Below are positions 8,614 through 18,607 of a stretch of DNA of 64,000 bases, in pieces. The notes beneath the pieces were generated by a model. It worked only from the letters and a program-made list of their open reading frames with translations. It ran no database searches and was not told the origin of the DNA. Within the stretch, counting starts at the first letter, position 1, and every line of letters starts with the position of its first letter. This stretch comes from JAMZMI01 sp964353015. GTDB lineage: Bacteria; Bacteroidota; Bacteroidia; Cytophagales; Cyclobacteriaceae. The DNA is taken from assembly GCA_964353015.1 (NCBI GenBank), contig CAYGUA010000001.1:62001-126000 (forward strand). The letters are read 5' to 3'. The position numbers and the translations under genes were made by a program.

Positions 8614-11502
8614 ATGAGACTTCCGCTTTTCTCAGTATTTCTATCTTTATTTATATACAATGCGTTATGCCAAGATGGCCGTCAGGATGGTCCTCAATTG
8701 CTGCTCAACGCTGAGAATCATTCAGGAAAAATTCGGGGATTATCGTTTAATAAAAATGGTGATCAACTTATTTCATTGTCGGAAGATCAAAGCATCCGTT
8801 GGTGGCAAATGTCTGACGGAACATTGAGCAAGAAGGAATTTTTCACACAAAAAGATGCTGCTTTTACGCCACTTGATATGGCAGTAAATAACGATCTGGG
8901 ACTCATTGCGGTTGTTGGCGTCAATCCGGGTTCTTCAAAACATTCCCTTTATTTGATTGATAGTGAAAGTCGACAAATCTTAAGTTCGATAGTTGTTCAT
9001 ACATCGGCCATCAGGGCGGTAGCACTTAGCTCCAATCTCGAACTGCTTGCAAGCGGTGACGAAGAAGGAAATGTCCAGCTCTGGGATATCAGCAATCGCA
9101 AGAAACCTACAAAATTGGATCAAATAGAAATTCCATTTGGGATCAATGACTTAAGTTTCTCGGATCAAAACAAAACAATCGCAGTGGCGAGTGATGATAA
9201 GGATATTCGAATATTTGATCTTAGTAAAAGAAAACTATCCAATAGCTTACTGATTTCTCGTCATTATCTAGGTGTGAATTGCCTTTCTTTTTCTCCAGAT
9301 GGAAAATATTTGGTTTCCGGTGGAAAGGATGAAATGATTTATCTCTTCAAATCGAACGGTAAATTCTTACGAAAAATAGGGCAGATAAACAGTGAGGTCA
9401 CTAGCCTGAGTCTCTCCAATGACTCCAAAGTGTTGGTGGCATTATCGAAAAATGAAGGGATTGGCTATAGTTATAACATCCCGAATGGTCAACCTCTTGC
9501 TCAATTTGATCAACATAAAAATACCACCTTTGCTTGTGCTTTCCATCCCGATTCGAAGAACGGAAATTATCTAGTTGCATCTGCAGGTGCATCAGCCAAT
9601 GAAATCCTGATCTGGAATGCCATCAATGGAAGTTTATGGATGAGATTAGGGAATAACAACAGAACTATCAAACATTTGGACATTGATAAAGAAGGCAATC
9701 TGTTGATCAGTAGAAATGCAAATTCCAGACAATACGAATTCAAATTTGATTTTAAGGATTTGGCAGTGTTGGGCAACCCCAAGGAATTGATTGATACGAA
9801 AGAATCAGCTTCATTGAAGCTTGTATCTCCATATATGCTGAAAGGCCCTAAAAAAAGTTTTACCAATAATCCCAATACGGATGGTCGCATCCTCTCCTAC
9901 TATTCATTGGGAACCGATTCAATGGTAGTGGGAAGCGACTTTTCATTACGGATCAGCTATGCCAAGACAGATCAGGTTCAATTGCTGAAAGGTCATTCGG
10001 GCGGTGTAAGAGCTATTACTGAAAATGAAAAATTCCTTATTACTGGAGGTGAAGACAATCTTATCAATTTTTGGTTGAAAGGATCGGATGAAAAAGAGAT
10101 TAGACCATTTGCAAGCTTGTTTATTGATAATCCAAATGAATGGATCTTATGGACCAATGGTGGTTACTTCACCGCTGCAGGTAATGGAGCCGCCAATTTT
10201 GGATGGGCCAAATCTACTGGCGATCTTACCTACCCCGAATTTTATACCGGTAATCAGTTTTTTTCCATTTTATTCAGGCCAGATGAAGTCAAAGAAAGTC
10301 TGATTTCAGGTAGGCCTGTAACCGAAATCTTACAGGCGAATGGCACACGTATCTTCGCCTTAGATAAAGTTCAACGTCCAGCAGCTGTCCTTTTCGAATC
10401 ACCATTCAGTATAGATGAAGCCTCAAGAGCTTTTTATTTGAAAAAAGAGGATCTAAATTATATAAGTGATCGCCCGAAAGTGAAGATGGCGGTCAAAGCC
10501 CTTGATGGAGGATCCGGCATACAGGAAATATTCCTTTATCAAAACTCCAAACTCATTAAAAATGACCAGGATATACCCGAACATGAACAGACTATCTTTA
10601 AAGAATATGAGGTTGATCTAATGCCGGGTAAGAATGCTTTCAAAGTGGTTGCCCTAAATTTTCAAGGCATTGAATCCCGACCCGATGAGATTAGTGTCAA
10701 GTATACAGGTGAGGCAGCAGCCAATGCTGATCTATATGTTTTGAACATTGGCATCAACGAATACATGAACCCTTCTTATAATTTGAACTATGCACAACCT
10801 GATGCTAAAGCTTTCAGAGAGGCAATAGAGAAGCATAGTGCAAGCATTTTCAGTAAAACGCATATTTACAGTTTGTATGACGAAGAAGCCATCAAACCCA
10901 ACATAATTGAGATCTTCGATGAAATAAAGCGCAAGTCCCGACCGCAGGATGTTTTTATCTTTTATTACGCTGGACATGGAACCGTAGATCTTGACGGCTC
11001 ATCCACTGACTACTACCTGGTACCCTACGATATCACACAAATCTATGGCAATACAAAAATTCTGAATGAGCGCGGTATTTCTGCAGCTGAATTAAGAACC
11101 GAGTTGTCAGAAATTACGGCACAAAAACAATTGATATTGCTTGATGCCTGTCATTCAGGAGGTGCCGTTGAATTATTCGCCATGCGAGGATCCCCAGAAG
11201 AGAAAGCAATCATCCAGCTGGCACGAAGCTCAGGAACAGTCTTGCTCTCTGCAAGTGGTACACAGCAATATGCCATTGAGTTTGATGAGTTGGGTCATGG
11301 TGTATTTACTTATGCGCTTCTAGAAGGAATTAAAGGAAAAGCAGATGGCGGAAATCGGGATGGCAAGATTACAGTAAATGAGTTAAAGGCATATATGGAA
11401 GATGCTGTCCCTACGCTCTCGGAGCAATATGGTGGTTCCTCACAATATCCGACCGGATTCAGTACAGGTCAGGATTTTCCTATTGGATTGATCAATAAAT
11501 AA
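8614..11502 (+). CDS. secreted WD40-repeat protein with C-terminal caspase (C14) domain
   Basis: The frame opens at ATG 8590, but the ATG at 8614 puts a clean signal peptide (MRLPLFSVFLSLFIYNALCQ) at the N-terminus, so I chose it; the product is then 962 aa. WD40-like blades fill about residues 30-390 and 460-510 (motifs such as LASGDEEGNVQLWD and LVSGGKDEMIYLF). A linker with Ig-like character (about 600-700) leads to a caspase p20-like domain over the last 240 residues. The catalytic dyad is visible: His in YYAGHG (codon 10975-10977) and Cys in LLDACHSGG (codon 11149-11151). Peptidase C14 enzymes cleave after Arg/Lys (metacaspase-like) or Asp; the specificity here is unknown. The signal peptide implies periplasmic or surface location, unlike cytosolic defence caspases. 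It is transcribed divergently from the adhesin gene. Function unknown. Confidence 0.85.
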   Translation: MRLPLFSVFLSLFIYNALCQDGRQDGPQLLLNAENHSGKIRGLSFNKNGDQLISLSEDQSIRWWQMSDGTLSKKEFFTQKDAAFTPLDMAVNNDLGLIAVVGVNPGSSKHSLYLIDSESRQILSSIVVHTSAIRAVALSSNLELLASGDEEGNVQLWDISNRKKPTKLDQIEIPFGINDLSFSDQNKTIAVASDDKDIRIFDLSKRKLSNSLLISRHYLGVNCLSFSPDGKYLVSGGKDEMIYLFKSNGKFLRKIGQINSEVTSLSLSNDSKVLVALSKNEGIGYSYNIPNGQPLAQFDQHKNTTFACAFHPDSKNGNYLVASAGASANEILIWNAINGSLWMRLGNNNRTIKHLDIDKEGNLLISRNANSRQYEFKFDFKDLAVLGNPKELIDTKESASLKLVSPYMLKGPKKSFTNNPNTDGRILSYYSLGTDSMVVGSDFSLRISYAKTDQVQLLKGHSGGVRAITENEKFLITGGEDNLINFWLKGSDEKEIRPFASLFIDNPNEWILWTNGGYFTAAGNGAANFGWAKSTGDLTYPEFYTGNQFFSILFRPDEVKESLISGRPVTEILQANGTRIFALDKVQRPAAVLFESPFSIDEASRAFYLKKEDLNYISDRPKVKMAVKALDGGSGIQEIFLYQNSKLIKNDQDIPEHEQTIFKEYEVDLMPGKNAFKVVALNFQGIESRPDEISVKYTGEAAANADLYVLNIGINEYMNPSYNLNYAQPDAKAFREAIEKHSASIFSKTHIYSLYDEEAIKPNIIEIFDEIKRKSRPQDVFIFYYAGHGTVDLDGSSTDYYLVPYDITQIYGNTKILNERGISAAELRTELSEITAQKQLILLDACHSGGAVELFAMRGSPEEKAIIQLARSSGTVLLSASGTQQYAIEFDELGHGVFTYALLEGIKGKADGGNRDGKITVNELKAYMEDAVPTLSEQYGGSSQYPTGFSTGQDFPIGLINK

Positions 11503-11770
11503 TCAAAATTGAAATATGGTAAAAATCAAGATTTGATATTGTAATTCACTAGAAATGTGAGATCAAGCATTCTTTGGATGATAAAATAGTTTATCTCCGC
11601 TCAAACCGTATTTCCCTTGATCATCATTTATTTAGTGATTTTATTTAGCACATGATTATATTCGTTTTAAAATTAATCCCTTAATGATCTCAACTGATCA
11701 ATGCTTTCTTGATTTAAAATTGAAAATGTGCCTTATTACATCAACTTGTTTTATTTAAATCGCTACTACC

Positions 11771-13336
11771 TTGAAAATTTTCCTGAAACAATCTTCTCAA
11801 ATTTTAATCCTTTTTTTCATCCTTTTCCAAATCAGTTGCAGTGATGATGAAACATCATTAAACATCTCATCGATAAAGATTACCGCTGAAAAAAGTCCCG
11901 TCTTTCTTGGAGATGAAATAATAATCATGGCTACCAATCAGGATGGGATTGACATCACTAATGAGGTAGTATTCTATGTAGGTGATATAATGCTTGATGC
12001 AAATAAATATTTACCAGAAGCAACAGGTGATCTGAAATTTAAGGCTGAATACAATGCCATAAGTAGCTCATTATTAACTGTTTCTGTGATTGAAAATATC
12101 ACTGAACTTAACTTTACAGCGGTAAATTTAACTATCAAAGCAATAGGAACTGATACCTGTTACTTCAAAGTAACCAATCAGCTTGGTGTAGATGTTACTT
12201 CTTTGGTTAAGATTTACCTTGGTGCGAATCGCTATTACTCTGATTACTACTTTTCTTACAATGAGGGAAATTTTGATTTTAAAGCCAAATTCTACGAGGT
12301 TGAAAGTAACACATTTACTTTGAGTGCAGTGCTGAATCCAACAGAACTGAATCTCTTTGCTGCCAGAGATCATTTTGATGCAAATGGTCTGATAAGTCCT
12401 GAGTTCTTCATTGTGGATGAGGATCAGGATACCCTCACCGATTTTGTTTCGATCTACACCAATGATGTGCCATTGCTAAATAATAAGTTCATCACTACTG
12501 AACTTGGAGAATACCAATTCATTGCGAAACACAAGAATGTTGAGAGTAATGTTTTGACTTTAACTGCGCTACCGCGCAAATCGCGAAAAGTCCTTATAGA
12601 AGAATTTACAGGAGAATGGTGCGGATGGTGCCCTATGGCCGCATACAATATCGAACAACTCATTGACGAATATGATGGTGATGTGCTCACGGCTGCCATA
12701 CACAATGGTGATGGTTTGGCCTATGAAAACGAAGCGCTGCTACGTGGAGCATTCGGGATCAATTATTTTCCAAGTGGTGTGGTTGGCAGAACATACCTGG
12801 GGGATCAGATTGGATTTAATGATCCTACCATGAATCAAGTAATAATTGATCTCGTGGATCAGGAAATCAATTTTGATGATATTTTATTGGGAGTTGATAT
12901 TACTTCATCAATTGTGAATAACAAGGTAGTTGTAGATGTCAATGTTGATTTCTACTCTAACATAAGTGATGAATTAAGAGTAACTGTGTATCTGATAGAA
13001 AATAATGTGATCAGTGGGACTCAACAAAATTATTTTGCCAATTATGCCGGTTTTGAAGGTGCATATTATTACAGCCAACCAGCAGTATTACCAAATTTTG
13101 TGCATCAGAAAGTACTCAGAAAAGTAGGAACAGACATCTATGGAGAAGTGATTCCAAGCAGTGAAACCAAAGAGAATAATATCTATTCTTTCCCTCAATT
13201 TGAGATGGATATCTCCGGCTATGATGAAGTTAATACACATGTGATTGCTTTTGTGCATTATCCTCTAAAGGATGGCAAAAAGAAGATCCTAAATGCTGAA
13301 CAGGTAAAAGTTGGTGAAGCCAGCGTTGGAAAATAA
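11771..13336 (+). CDS. Omp28-like lipoprotein with Ig-like repeats and CGWC thioredoxin-like motif
   Basis: 521 residues from a TTG start. No ATG exists before the lipoprotein signal, which is complete with the lipobox FQISC at about residue 24, so TTG is the best choice. Residues about 34-265 hold three tandem repeats of roughly 75 residues, each ending in a strand like SNVLTLTA, suggesting Ig-like domains. Then comes the Omp28-family part, starting KVLIEEFTGEWCGWCP, with Cys284 and Cys287 in a thioredoxin-like CxxC arrangement. Omp28-related proteins are outer membrane lipoproteins of Bacteroidota with no settled function. The TlpA-like gene starts 20 bases downstream, and a DUF6029-like barrel gene follows, so the three probably form an operon dealing with redox or thiol chemistry at the cell surface. 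Confidence 0.85.
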   Translation: MKIFLKQSSQILILFFILFQISCSDDETSLNISSIKITAEKSPVFLGDEIIIMATNQDGIDITNEVVFYVGDIMLDANKYLPEATGDLKFKAEYNAISSSLLTVSVIENITELNFTAVNLTIKAIGTDTCYFKVTNQLGVDVTSLVKIYLGANRYYSDYYFSYNEGNFDFKAKFYEVESNTFTLSAVLNPTELNLFAARDHFDANGLISPEFFIVDEDQDTLTDFVSIYTNDVPLLNNKFITTELGEYQFIAKHKNVESNVLTLTALPRKSRKVLIEEFTGEWCGWCPMAAYNIEQLIDEYDGDVLTAAIHNGDGLAYENEALLRGAFGINYFPSGVVGRTYLGDQIGFNDPTMNQVIIDLVDQEINFDDILLGVDITSSIVNNKVVVDVNVDFYSNISDELRVTVYLIENNVISGTQQNYFANYAGFEGAYYYSQPAVLPNFVHQKVLRKVGTDIYGEVIPSSETKENNIYSFPQFEMDISGYDEVNTHVIAFVHYPLKDGKKKILNAEQVKVGEASVGK

Positions 13337-13355
13337 TCATAGACTCTATCCGTAT

Positions 13356-13841
13356 ATGAAACTACATTTGTTGGCATTGGTGTGTTTATTCCCAATTTTG
13401 CTTCATGCACAATCGACCAAAGAACTTCCGGATATTTCGGTGGAGAACCTTTCTGGAGAAACCGTTTCCATTAAAAGCCTCATCAATGAGGATGGCCCGA
13501 CTGTAATTAGTTTTTGGGCTACCTGGTGCAAACCTTGCATATTGGAGCTCTCTGAAATGCAGGATGTTTATGATGATTGGCAGGATGAAACCAATGTTAA
13601 AATAATTGCTGTTTCAATCGATGATTCCCGCAGCTCCAATAAAGTGAAAGCCTTTGTGAATGGCAAAAGTTGGGATTTTGAGGTTGTTTTAGATAAAAAC
13701 TCAGACTTAAAGCGCGCCCTGAATATCAACAATGTACCCTATTTGCTGATCATAAACTCGAACAAGGAAATAGTCTACGAACGAAACGGATATGTGCCCG
13801 GAGACGAAGAAATGGTTTATGAAAACCTTCGAAAGCTTTAA
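13356..13841 (+). CDS. TlpA-like periplasmic thioredoxin
   Basis: The longer frame starts at 13311 inside the previous gene. The ATG at 13356, 20 bases after that gene's stop, gives a proper signal peptide (MKLHLLALVCLFPILLHAQ) and a 161-residue product of normal TlpA/ResA size. The thioredoxin fold carries ISFWATWCKPC with Cys58 and Cys61, and the cis-proline segment NNVPYLLII near residue 130. TlpA-like proteins reduce or shuffle disulfides of exported proteins. The natural partner here would be the CGWC-containing Omp28-like lipoprotein encoded just upstream (inference). The DUF6029-like gene begins 10 bases after the stop. Confidence 0.9.
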   Translation: MKLHLLALVCLFPILLHAQSTKELPDISVENLSGETVSIKSLINEDGPTVISFWATWCKPCILELSEMQDVYDDWQDETNVKIIAVSIDDSRSSNKVKAFVNGKSWDFEVVLDKNSDLKRALNINNVPYLLIINSNKEIVYERNGYVPGDEEMVYENLRKL

Positions 13842-13850
13842 AAATCAAAT

Positions 13851-15458
13851 ATGAGGTATATACTGGCAGCCATTCTTTTTATGGCATGTGGTTTTTTATT
13901 TGCTCAATCATCTGACGATCGTGGTACATTAACTGGTGGCTTTCAAAGTGATATCCAGTTTTATAAAAATGATAAAGTCATCAATGCCAGTGCACCAGAT
14001 GAGAAAATTGCTTCCAATAACTACTTAAAAGTCGATTACACTTATCTCAATTTCCAAATGGGTGTTCGATATGAGGCCTATTTACCAGCGCTACTTGGCT
14101 ATCCCGTAGGTTTGGATGGTACAGGTATTGTAAACCGCTATGCTTCCTTCACCAACGATGTACTGAAAATCACCGCAGGTAATTTCTACGCTCAGTTTGG
14201 GTCAGGCATGGTTTTGAGAACTTATGAGGAGCGCACACTGGGTATTGACAATTCCCTCGATGGAATAAAAGTAGAGCATTCACCACTTAAAGGCCTGAAC
14301 CTTACCGGTGTTTACGGAAGTCAGCGGAAGTTTTTCGCCCAGGGAGATGGACTTGTACGGGGACTGGATGGCAATGTGTTTTTAAATGATTTATTCGACT
14401 TTAATTCACTTCCTAATATGGAACTTGGATTTTCTGTAGTAAGTAAGTTTGAGGAATATACTGGCCCAAATGAATACCATGAAAATATAAATGCTTATTC
14501 ATTCAGGGCTGGAATTCAAATGGATAAAATTGATTTAAAGGCTGAGTACGTTGAAAAAGATGTGGACCCAAATGTTGCCAACGGATATAATACAATCAGA
14601 AAAGGAAGAGGCTTGATGATCAATGCCGGATACAGCAAAAAAGGAATTGGCATAAATGCCACTTTCCGTCGACTGGAAAATATGAATTTCAGATCTGAAA
14701 GAACAGCCGATCAAAACAATCTCTGGATAAATTATTTGCCATCTGAAACCAGACAGCATGGATATGCCTTGGCAAACATCTACCCATATGCTGCTCAGGG
14801 TCAGGGTGAAATCGGTGGCCAAATCAACGTGAATTACAATATCAAAAAGGAGACGGCTCTTGGTGGGAAATATGGAACTAATATAGCAATCAACTATTCG
14901 GATTTCAGATCGCTAAAAAACATAGTGAACCCTGCCCTATCTCTTGAGACTTTTAATACCAATCTTTTTGAGTTTGGAGACACAACTTACTACAGGGATT
15001 TTAATGTGGAGGTAAAGAAAAAATTTAACAAGAGTGTATTGCTCACAGCCAATTACATCCATATCGAATACAATAAAAACAAGGTTGAAGGTGTGCCAGT
15101 TGAAAATGTGAAATCTGAAATAGCTGTATTGGAATCTTTCATCAAAATCCCAAACAGTCAATCGCTTCGTTTGGAATTGCAACATCTCTGGACCCAACAA
15201 GACAAGAAAAACTGGTTAGGTTTTCTCGCGGAATACAATGTTGCCCGTAGTTGGACTTTTTTCTACACAAATCAATACAACTATGGTGGCGCTAAAAAGC
15301 CAAACTATTATCAATCTGGTTTTGCCTACTCAAAGAGTGCTTCAAGAGTTTCAATGAGCTATGGTCGTCAACGTGGTGGGCTCATTTGTGTAGGCGGGGT
15401 TTGTAGATTTGTTCCAGCTTCAAGTGGATTGACAGTTTCGATAACTACTAGTTTTTAG
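13851..15458 (+). CDS. DUF6029-like outer membrane beta-barrel protein
   Basis: 535 residues with a signal peptide (MRYILAAILFMACGFLFAQ) and then continuous alternating strands with aromatic girdle residues, ending in a terminal Phe (TVSITTSF), typical for an outer membrane barrel. Early conserved features are the GGFQSDIQFYK stretch and the Gly-rich NFYAQFGSGMVLRTYEER segment near residue 115, which I recognise as the DUF6029 family that often travels with Omp28-like and TlpA-like genes in Bacteroidota. No biochemical function is known. As third gene of the unit it is probably the membrane component of whatever the lipoprotein and thioredoxin do. Confidence 0.75.
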   Translation: MRYILAAILFMACGFLFAQSSDDRGTLTGGFQSDIQFYKNDKVINASAPDEKIASNNYLKVDYTYLNFQMGVRYEAYLPALLGYPVGLDGTGIVNRYASFTNDVLKITAGNFYAQFGSGMVLRTYEERTLGIDNSLDGIKVEHSPLKGLNLTGVYGSQRKFFAQGDGLVRGLDGNVFLNDLFDFNSLPNMELGFSVVSKFEEYTGPNEYHENINAYSFRAGIQMDKIDLKAEYVEKDVDPNVANGYNTIRKGRGLMINAGYSKKGIGINATFRRLENMNFRSERTADQNNLWINYLPSETRQHGYALANIYPYAAQGQGEIGGQINVNYNIKKETALGGKYGTNIAINYSDFRSLKNIVNPALSLETFNTNLFEFGDTTYYRDFNVEVKKKFNKSVLLTANYIHIEYNKNKVEGVPVENVKSEIAVLESFIKIPNSQSLRLELQHLWTQQDKKNWLGFLAEYNVARSWTFFYTNQYNYGGAKKPNYYQSGFAYSKSASRVSMSYGRQRGGLICVGGVCRFVPASSGLTVSITTSF

Positions 15459-15611
15459 GTTCAGCTGAAGGTTCGAAATAACTACCTTTCTTTTTACTAT
15501 TTTAGATTTGTTATAGTATAAAACTCTGGAATCAGTACATGAATACGGTTTGTGCTTCTTTATCAAATAAGTGCGAATTTTGATATAAGGGGAAATTCAA
15601 TATGCCCTTAA

Positions 15612-18074
15612 TCAAAACTCCTTCTCCCCAAATTCGCTTTTGATGAACCTTGCTTTATTGTTGGACTTATTGATCAAGTAGCTGATGTTGACCATGATCA
15701 TATCTACTTCATATATGTAATTGGTAGTTGTATAAAACTCTCCGGTCTGAAATGTTGTAATCCGTTGTTCGTTGGTTTTTAACAGCCCCAGATCCATGTT
15801 TAGCCACTGTATTGTAGTAGTGAGTCGATCATCCATAAAAGTCTTCCTTAAGATAAGATTAGGGCTTAAGTATTTGGAGTCTGCGCCTTGTGCCGTGATC
15901 TTTCTGGAGATGTAATTGACAGACCATTGCACACTGAAACTATTCGACAAGTCGAAAACTGTATTTGCGTTGATCGAATGGATCCAACTCGAAGTATTCA
16001 CAGGTCGATCTGCGAATGATCCATCAATATCAAAATGATAGAGGTTGCCTCCAGCAAAAATCTTCCACCATGATGCAGGGTTTAGCTCTGCACCTAACTC
16101 CATGCCAAATGATCTCCCAATACCTACATTGGAATAGATTCTGTTTAAGATGGTGTCATTATAGATGGTGTTGACGCGATTGACCAGATTTTTTACATTT
16201 CTAAAATAAGCTGTTGCGTACACAGAATTATCCCTAAAATCTTTGATAATCCCCAATTCAACCAAATCGATAAATTCCGGCTTCAACTCAGGGTCTCCCT
16301 GCTCAAGCGTTTCGGAATGTTCACGTTCAGGAAAAGGATTCATTTTGAATGTGGTCGTTCGCTCCACTCTCCTGCTATAAGCTGCCTTGATCTTCAAATT
16401 GTCATTCACTGCATACTGTACATTAGCTGATGGGTATAGTTTAGTGAATTCATAATGATAGGTTGTATCGATTGATCCTGCTTTATCTTTAAGATCCATT
16501 TCCCTATTCATCCATTCTATCCTCATTCCTGCGGTGTAGCTCCATTGATCCTTTTTCCCAGATAGCATACCGTATCCTGAGTGTATCTGACGTCTTAAGT
16601 CAACTTCACTGGAAAAATCAGGTATCAGTTCAAATTCACCTGTTGTATTGTTTTTTCTTTCATATACAAAATCACCAAGGTGGTTTAGGTTTCTAAATTG
16701 ATAGCCTACTTCGACCGTACCAAAACTAAGGGGCTTCAGTTCGTAATTAGCCAGAAATCGAATACCATATAGTGGGTTTTCATTGGTGTTATATTCTTCT
16801 TGAAGGAAGGTTCCTGTTTCAGGGTATGCCAAGTTGAGGTTAGTGGTAGGACCTCCCAGCAAGGTATATTCATACAGAAAGGAAGTTGACAATTTGGACT
16901 TATCTGAGAAGCTGTGAGCATAATCGAAACTACCAAGAGCAAAATCACTGGTTCTGATTCTTAGGTTTTCATTGAAATACTCAGTACTGTATATGCGATT
17001 ACCTCCATAGGTAGCGTGATTGTCATAGTATAAGATATCCGCCGTACGGTCTTTACTTCTCTTACCCGCAAAAAATCCCATGCTGAACTGATCATTCGGA
17101 GTAGCCGCATAACCAAGGGTAAATCTTCCCGAATAATTGATTTCATCAAAGCTGCGTTCACCCTTTGATGGAAATCGTGTGGTCGTGTCGTTGGTGATTG
17201 TGTACACATCACCAACTCGCCTTCCCGCAAGATCATTGATCAAATAACTGGCACCAGCGGAAAGATCCCATTTGTCTTTTCGATAATTTAAGGTGAAATC
17301 TAAACCATGTCTATGAGCATAATCTGCATTGTCATAGTTCTCAATACTTGGTGCGCCGACCTTTATATTCACTTGTGCAAAAAACCCATCTAAAGCACCT
17401 TTTTTTGTTGTAATATTAATAATCCCTGCCTTTCCTTCAGGATCGTATTTGGCTGACGGGGCAGTGATGACCTCTATGTTTTCGATGGAATTTGCAGGTA
17501 TCTGTCCTAAAAGGGTGGCTGCATCAGATTGGACAGGTTTCCCATTTAGTAAAACCATAAAACCGGTGGCTCCACGAGCTGAGATTTCACCCTGGGCATT
17601 GACTGTGATTGACGGGAGATTTCGCAATACATCAGTTGCTGTGCCACCTTGACTGGCGTGAAATGCGGTAGCATCAAAGACTTGTCGATCAATCTTGTGC
17701 ATCGCTGTTACCCTCTCACCAGACACTACCACATCATCTAACAGTTTTTGATTAGCAGACATGATGATGCTTTCTATAACGAGTGTTTGGTTTTTTGATA
17801 AGGAAATGTTCGTAGTTATATGGGTATCAAAACCCATAAATTGTGCAATCAAATAATAGGACCCTGACTTTAGGTTGTTCATTTCGAAGAATCCTTGCGC
17901 TCCAGATACCACTCCTGCTACTAATGAACTATCGCCAGAATCGTAAAGAGCAACACTGGCAAATTCTATAGGAGCTTTTTCTGAATTATCAACCAACTGT
18001 CCTCTTAATGTAGCCTGAGCAAAGCTCATCTGTGCTAATGTTGAAAGAAGAGATATAATTAGAAGTTTTTTCAC
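15612..18074 (-). CDS. TonB-dependent receptor-like outer membrane protein (carboxypeptidase-like N-domain, OMP_b-brl_3 barrel)
   Basis: 820 residues. A signal peptide (about 1-19, ending MSFAQ) is followed by a carboxypeptidase-like regulatory domain (about 20-112: APIEFASVALYD, GYF-type strand LKSGSYYLIAQFMGFD), a plug domain (about 115-225: ATDVLRNLPSITVNAQGEIS, then NIEVITAPSAKYDPEGKAGIINI) and a long barrel to the C-terminus. The family imports or senses ligands at the outer membrane in Bacteroidota; the ligand cannot be read from sequence. No SusD-like partner is adjacent, which fits the OMP_b-brl_3 subgroup rather than SusC. It is a single gene, convergent with the DUF6029-like gene. 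An 11-bp direct repeat lies about 370 bp upstream. Confidence 0.85.
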   Translation of the reverse strand: MKKLLIISLLSTLAQMSFAQATLRGQLVDNSEKAPIEFASVALYDSGDSSLVAGVVSGAQGFFEMNNLKSGSYYLIAQFMGFDTHITTNISLSKNQTLVIESIIMSANQKLLDDVVVSGERVTAMHKIDRQVFDATAFHASQGGTATDVLRNLPSITVNAQGEISARGATGFMVLLNGKPVQSDAATLLGQIPANSIENIEVITAPSAKYDPEGKAGIINITTKKGALDGFFAQVNIKVGAPSIENYDNADYAHRHGLDFTLNYRKDKWDLSAGASYLINDLAGRRVGDVYTITNDTTTRFPSKGERSFDEINYSGRFTLGYAATPNDQFSMGFFAGKRSKDRTADILYYDNHATYGGNRIYSTEYFNENLRIRTSDFALGSFDYAHSFSDKSKLSTSFLYEYTLLGGPTTNLNLAYPETGTFLQEEYNTNENPLYGIRFLANYELKPLSFGTVEVGYQFRNLNHLGDFVYERKNNTTGEFELIPDFSSEVDLRRQIHSGYGMLSGKKDQWSYTAGMRIEWMNREMDLKDKAGSIDTTYHYEFTKLYPSANVQYAVNDNLKIKAAYSRRVERTTTFKMNPFPEREHSETLEQGDPELKPEFIDLVELGIIKDFRDNSVYATAYFRNVKNLVNRVNTIYNDTILNRIYSNVGIGRSFGMELGAELNPASWWKIFAGGNLYHFDIDGSFADRPVNTSSWIHSINANTVFDLSNSFSVQWSVNYISRKITAQGADSKYLSPNLILRKTFMDDRLTTTIQWLNMDLGLLKTNEQRITTFQTGEFYTTTNYIYEVDMIMVNISYLINKSNNKARFIKSEFGEKEF

Positions 18075-18607
18075 TGATTATTGAAATGTAAATCGCTCGC
18101 AAGATATTCTTCAAAAAGGTAATTCTAGGTATTTGGTAATCTCATTTTGAGGGTCTATTCAGTCAAAAATTTCAAGCTAAAATAAAATAATCTAAGTCTG
18201 GTATTCATTTGATCTTACTTATGCGCTCATTTGAGCAATAAGAAAGAATGTTGGAGTGGAAAGTGTTTTTCAGAGAAGCCTTCAATCATTTAAAAGTATA
18301 TACTTTGACTGCTGTGGTGGCACTTTACATGAATATCTAGTAAACTTCCATCTAAGTATAACCTTTTAATGTATATCCACTTTATTATAACTCCTGCAAG
18401 AATTTAAAAGAGATTAATCGACCTCACCAAAGCTTCAAAGATCTCTTAACTTTCTTTTAACCGTTATGAGGTTTGGGTGGAAATGGTCACACTTTATTTG
18501 TAAGAGCGAAAATTTATATTGTAAGTCCCACGATTTTTCATTTTAATCGGTAGTAGGCTCTAGTTGAATTAAATATCCAGTCGCCTAGTTTATCCGCGCA
18601 AGAATGA
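18075..18607. promoter_or_regulatory. 533-bp intergenic region with an 11-bp direct repeat
   Basis: This region separates the small ABC-associated gene from the TonB receptor-like gene. It holds no convincing ORF; a 30-codon frame at 18248-18340 looks accidental. At 18444-18454 and 18455-18465 stand two adjacent 11-mers, TCTTAACTTTC and TTTTAACCGTT, sharing the TTAAC core. Tandem sites at an 11-bp period are typical for OmpR-type regulators, so this may be a regulator site for the receptor gene at 18074. The distance from the start is large (about 370 bp). Confidence 0.3.

Noticed and set aside
18248..18340. 30-codon frame with a hydrophobic stretch (MLEWKVFFREAFNHLK)
   Set aside because: It resembles the start of a permease slightly but stops after 30 codons and no continuation is found in other frames.
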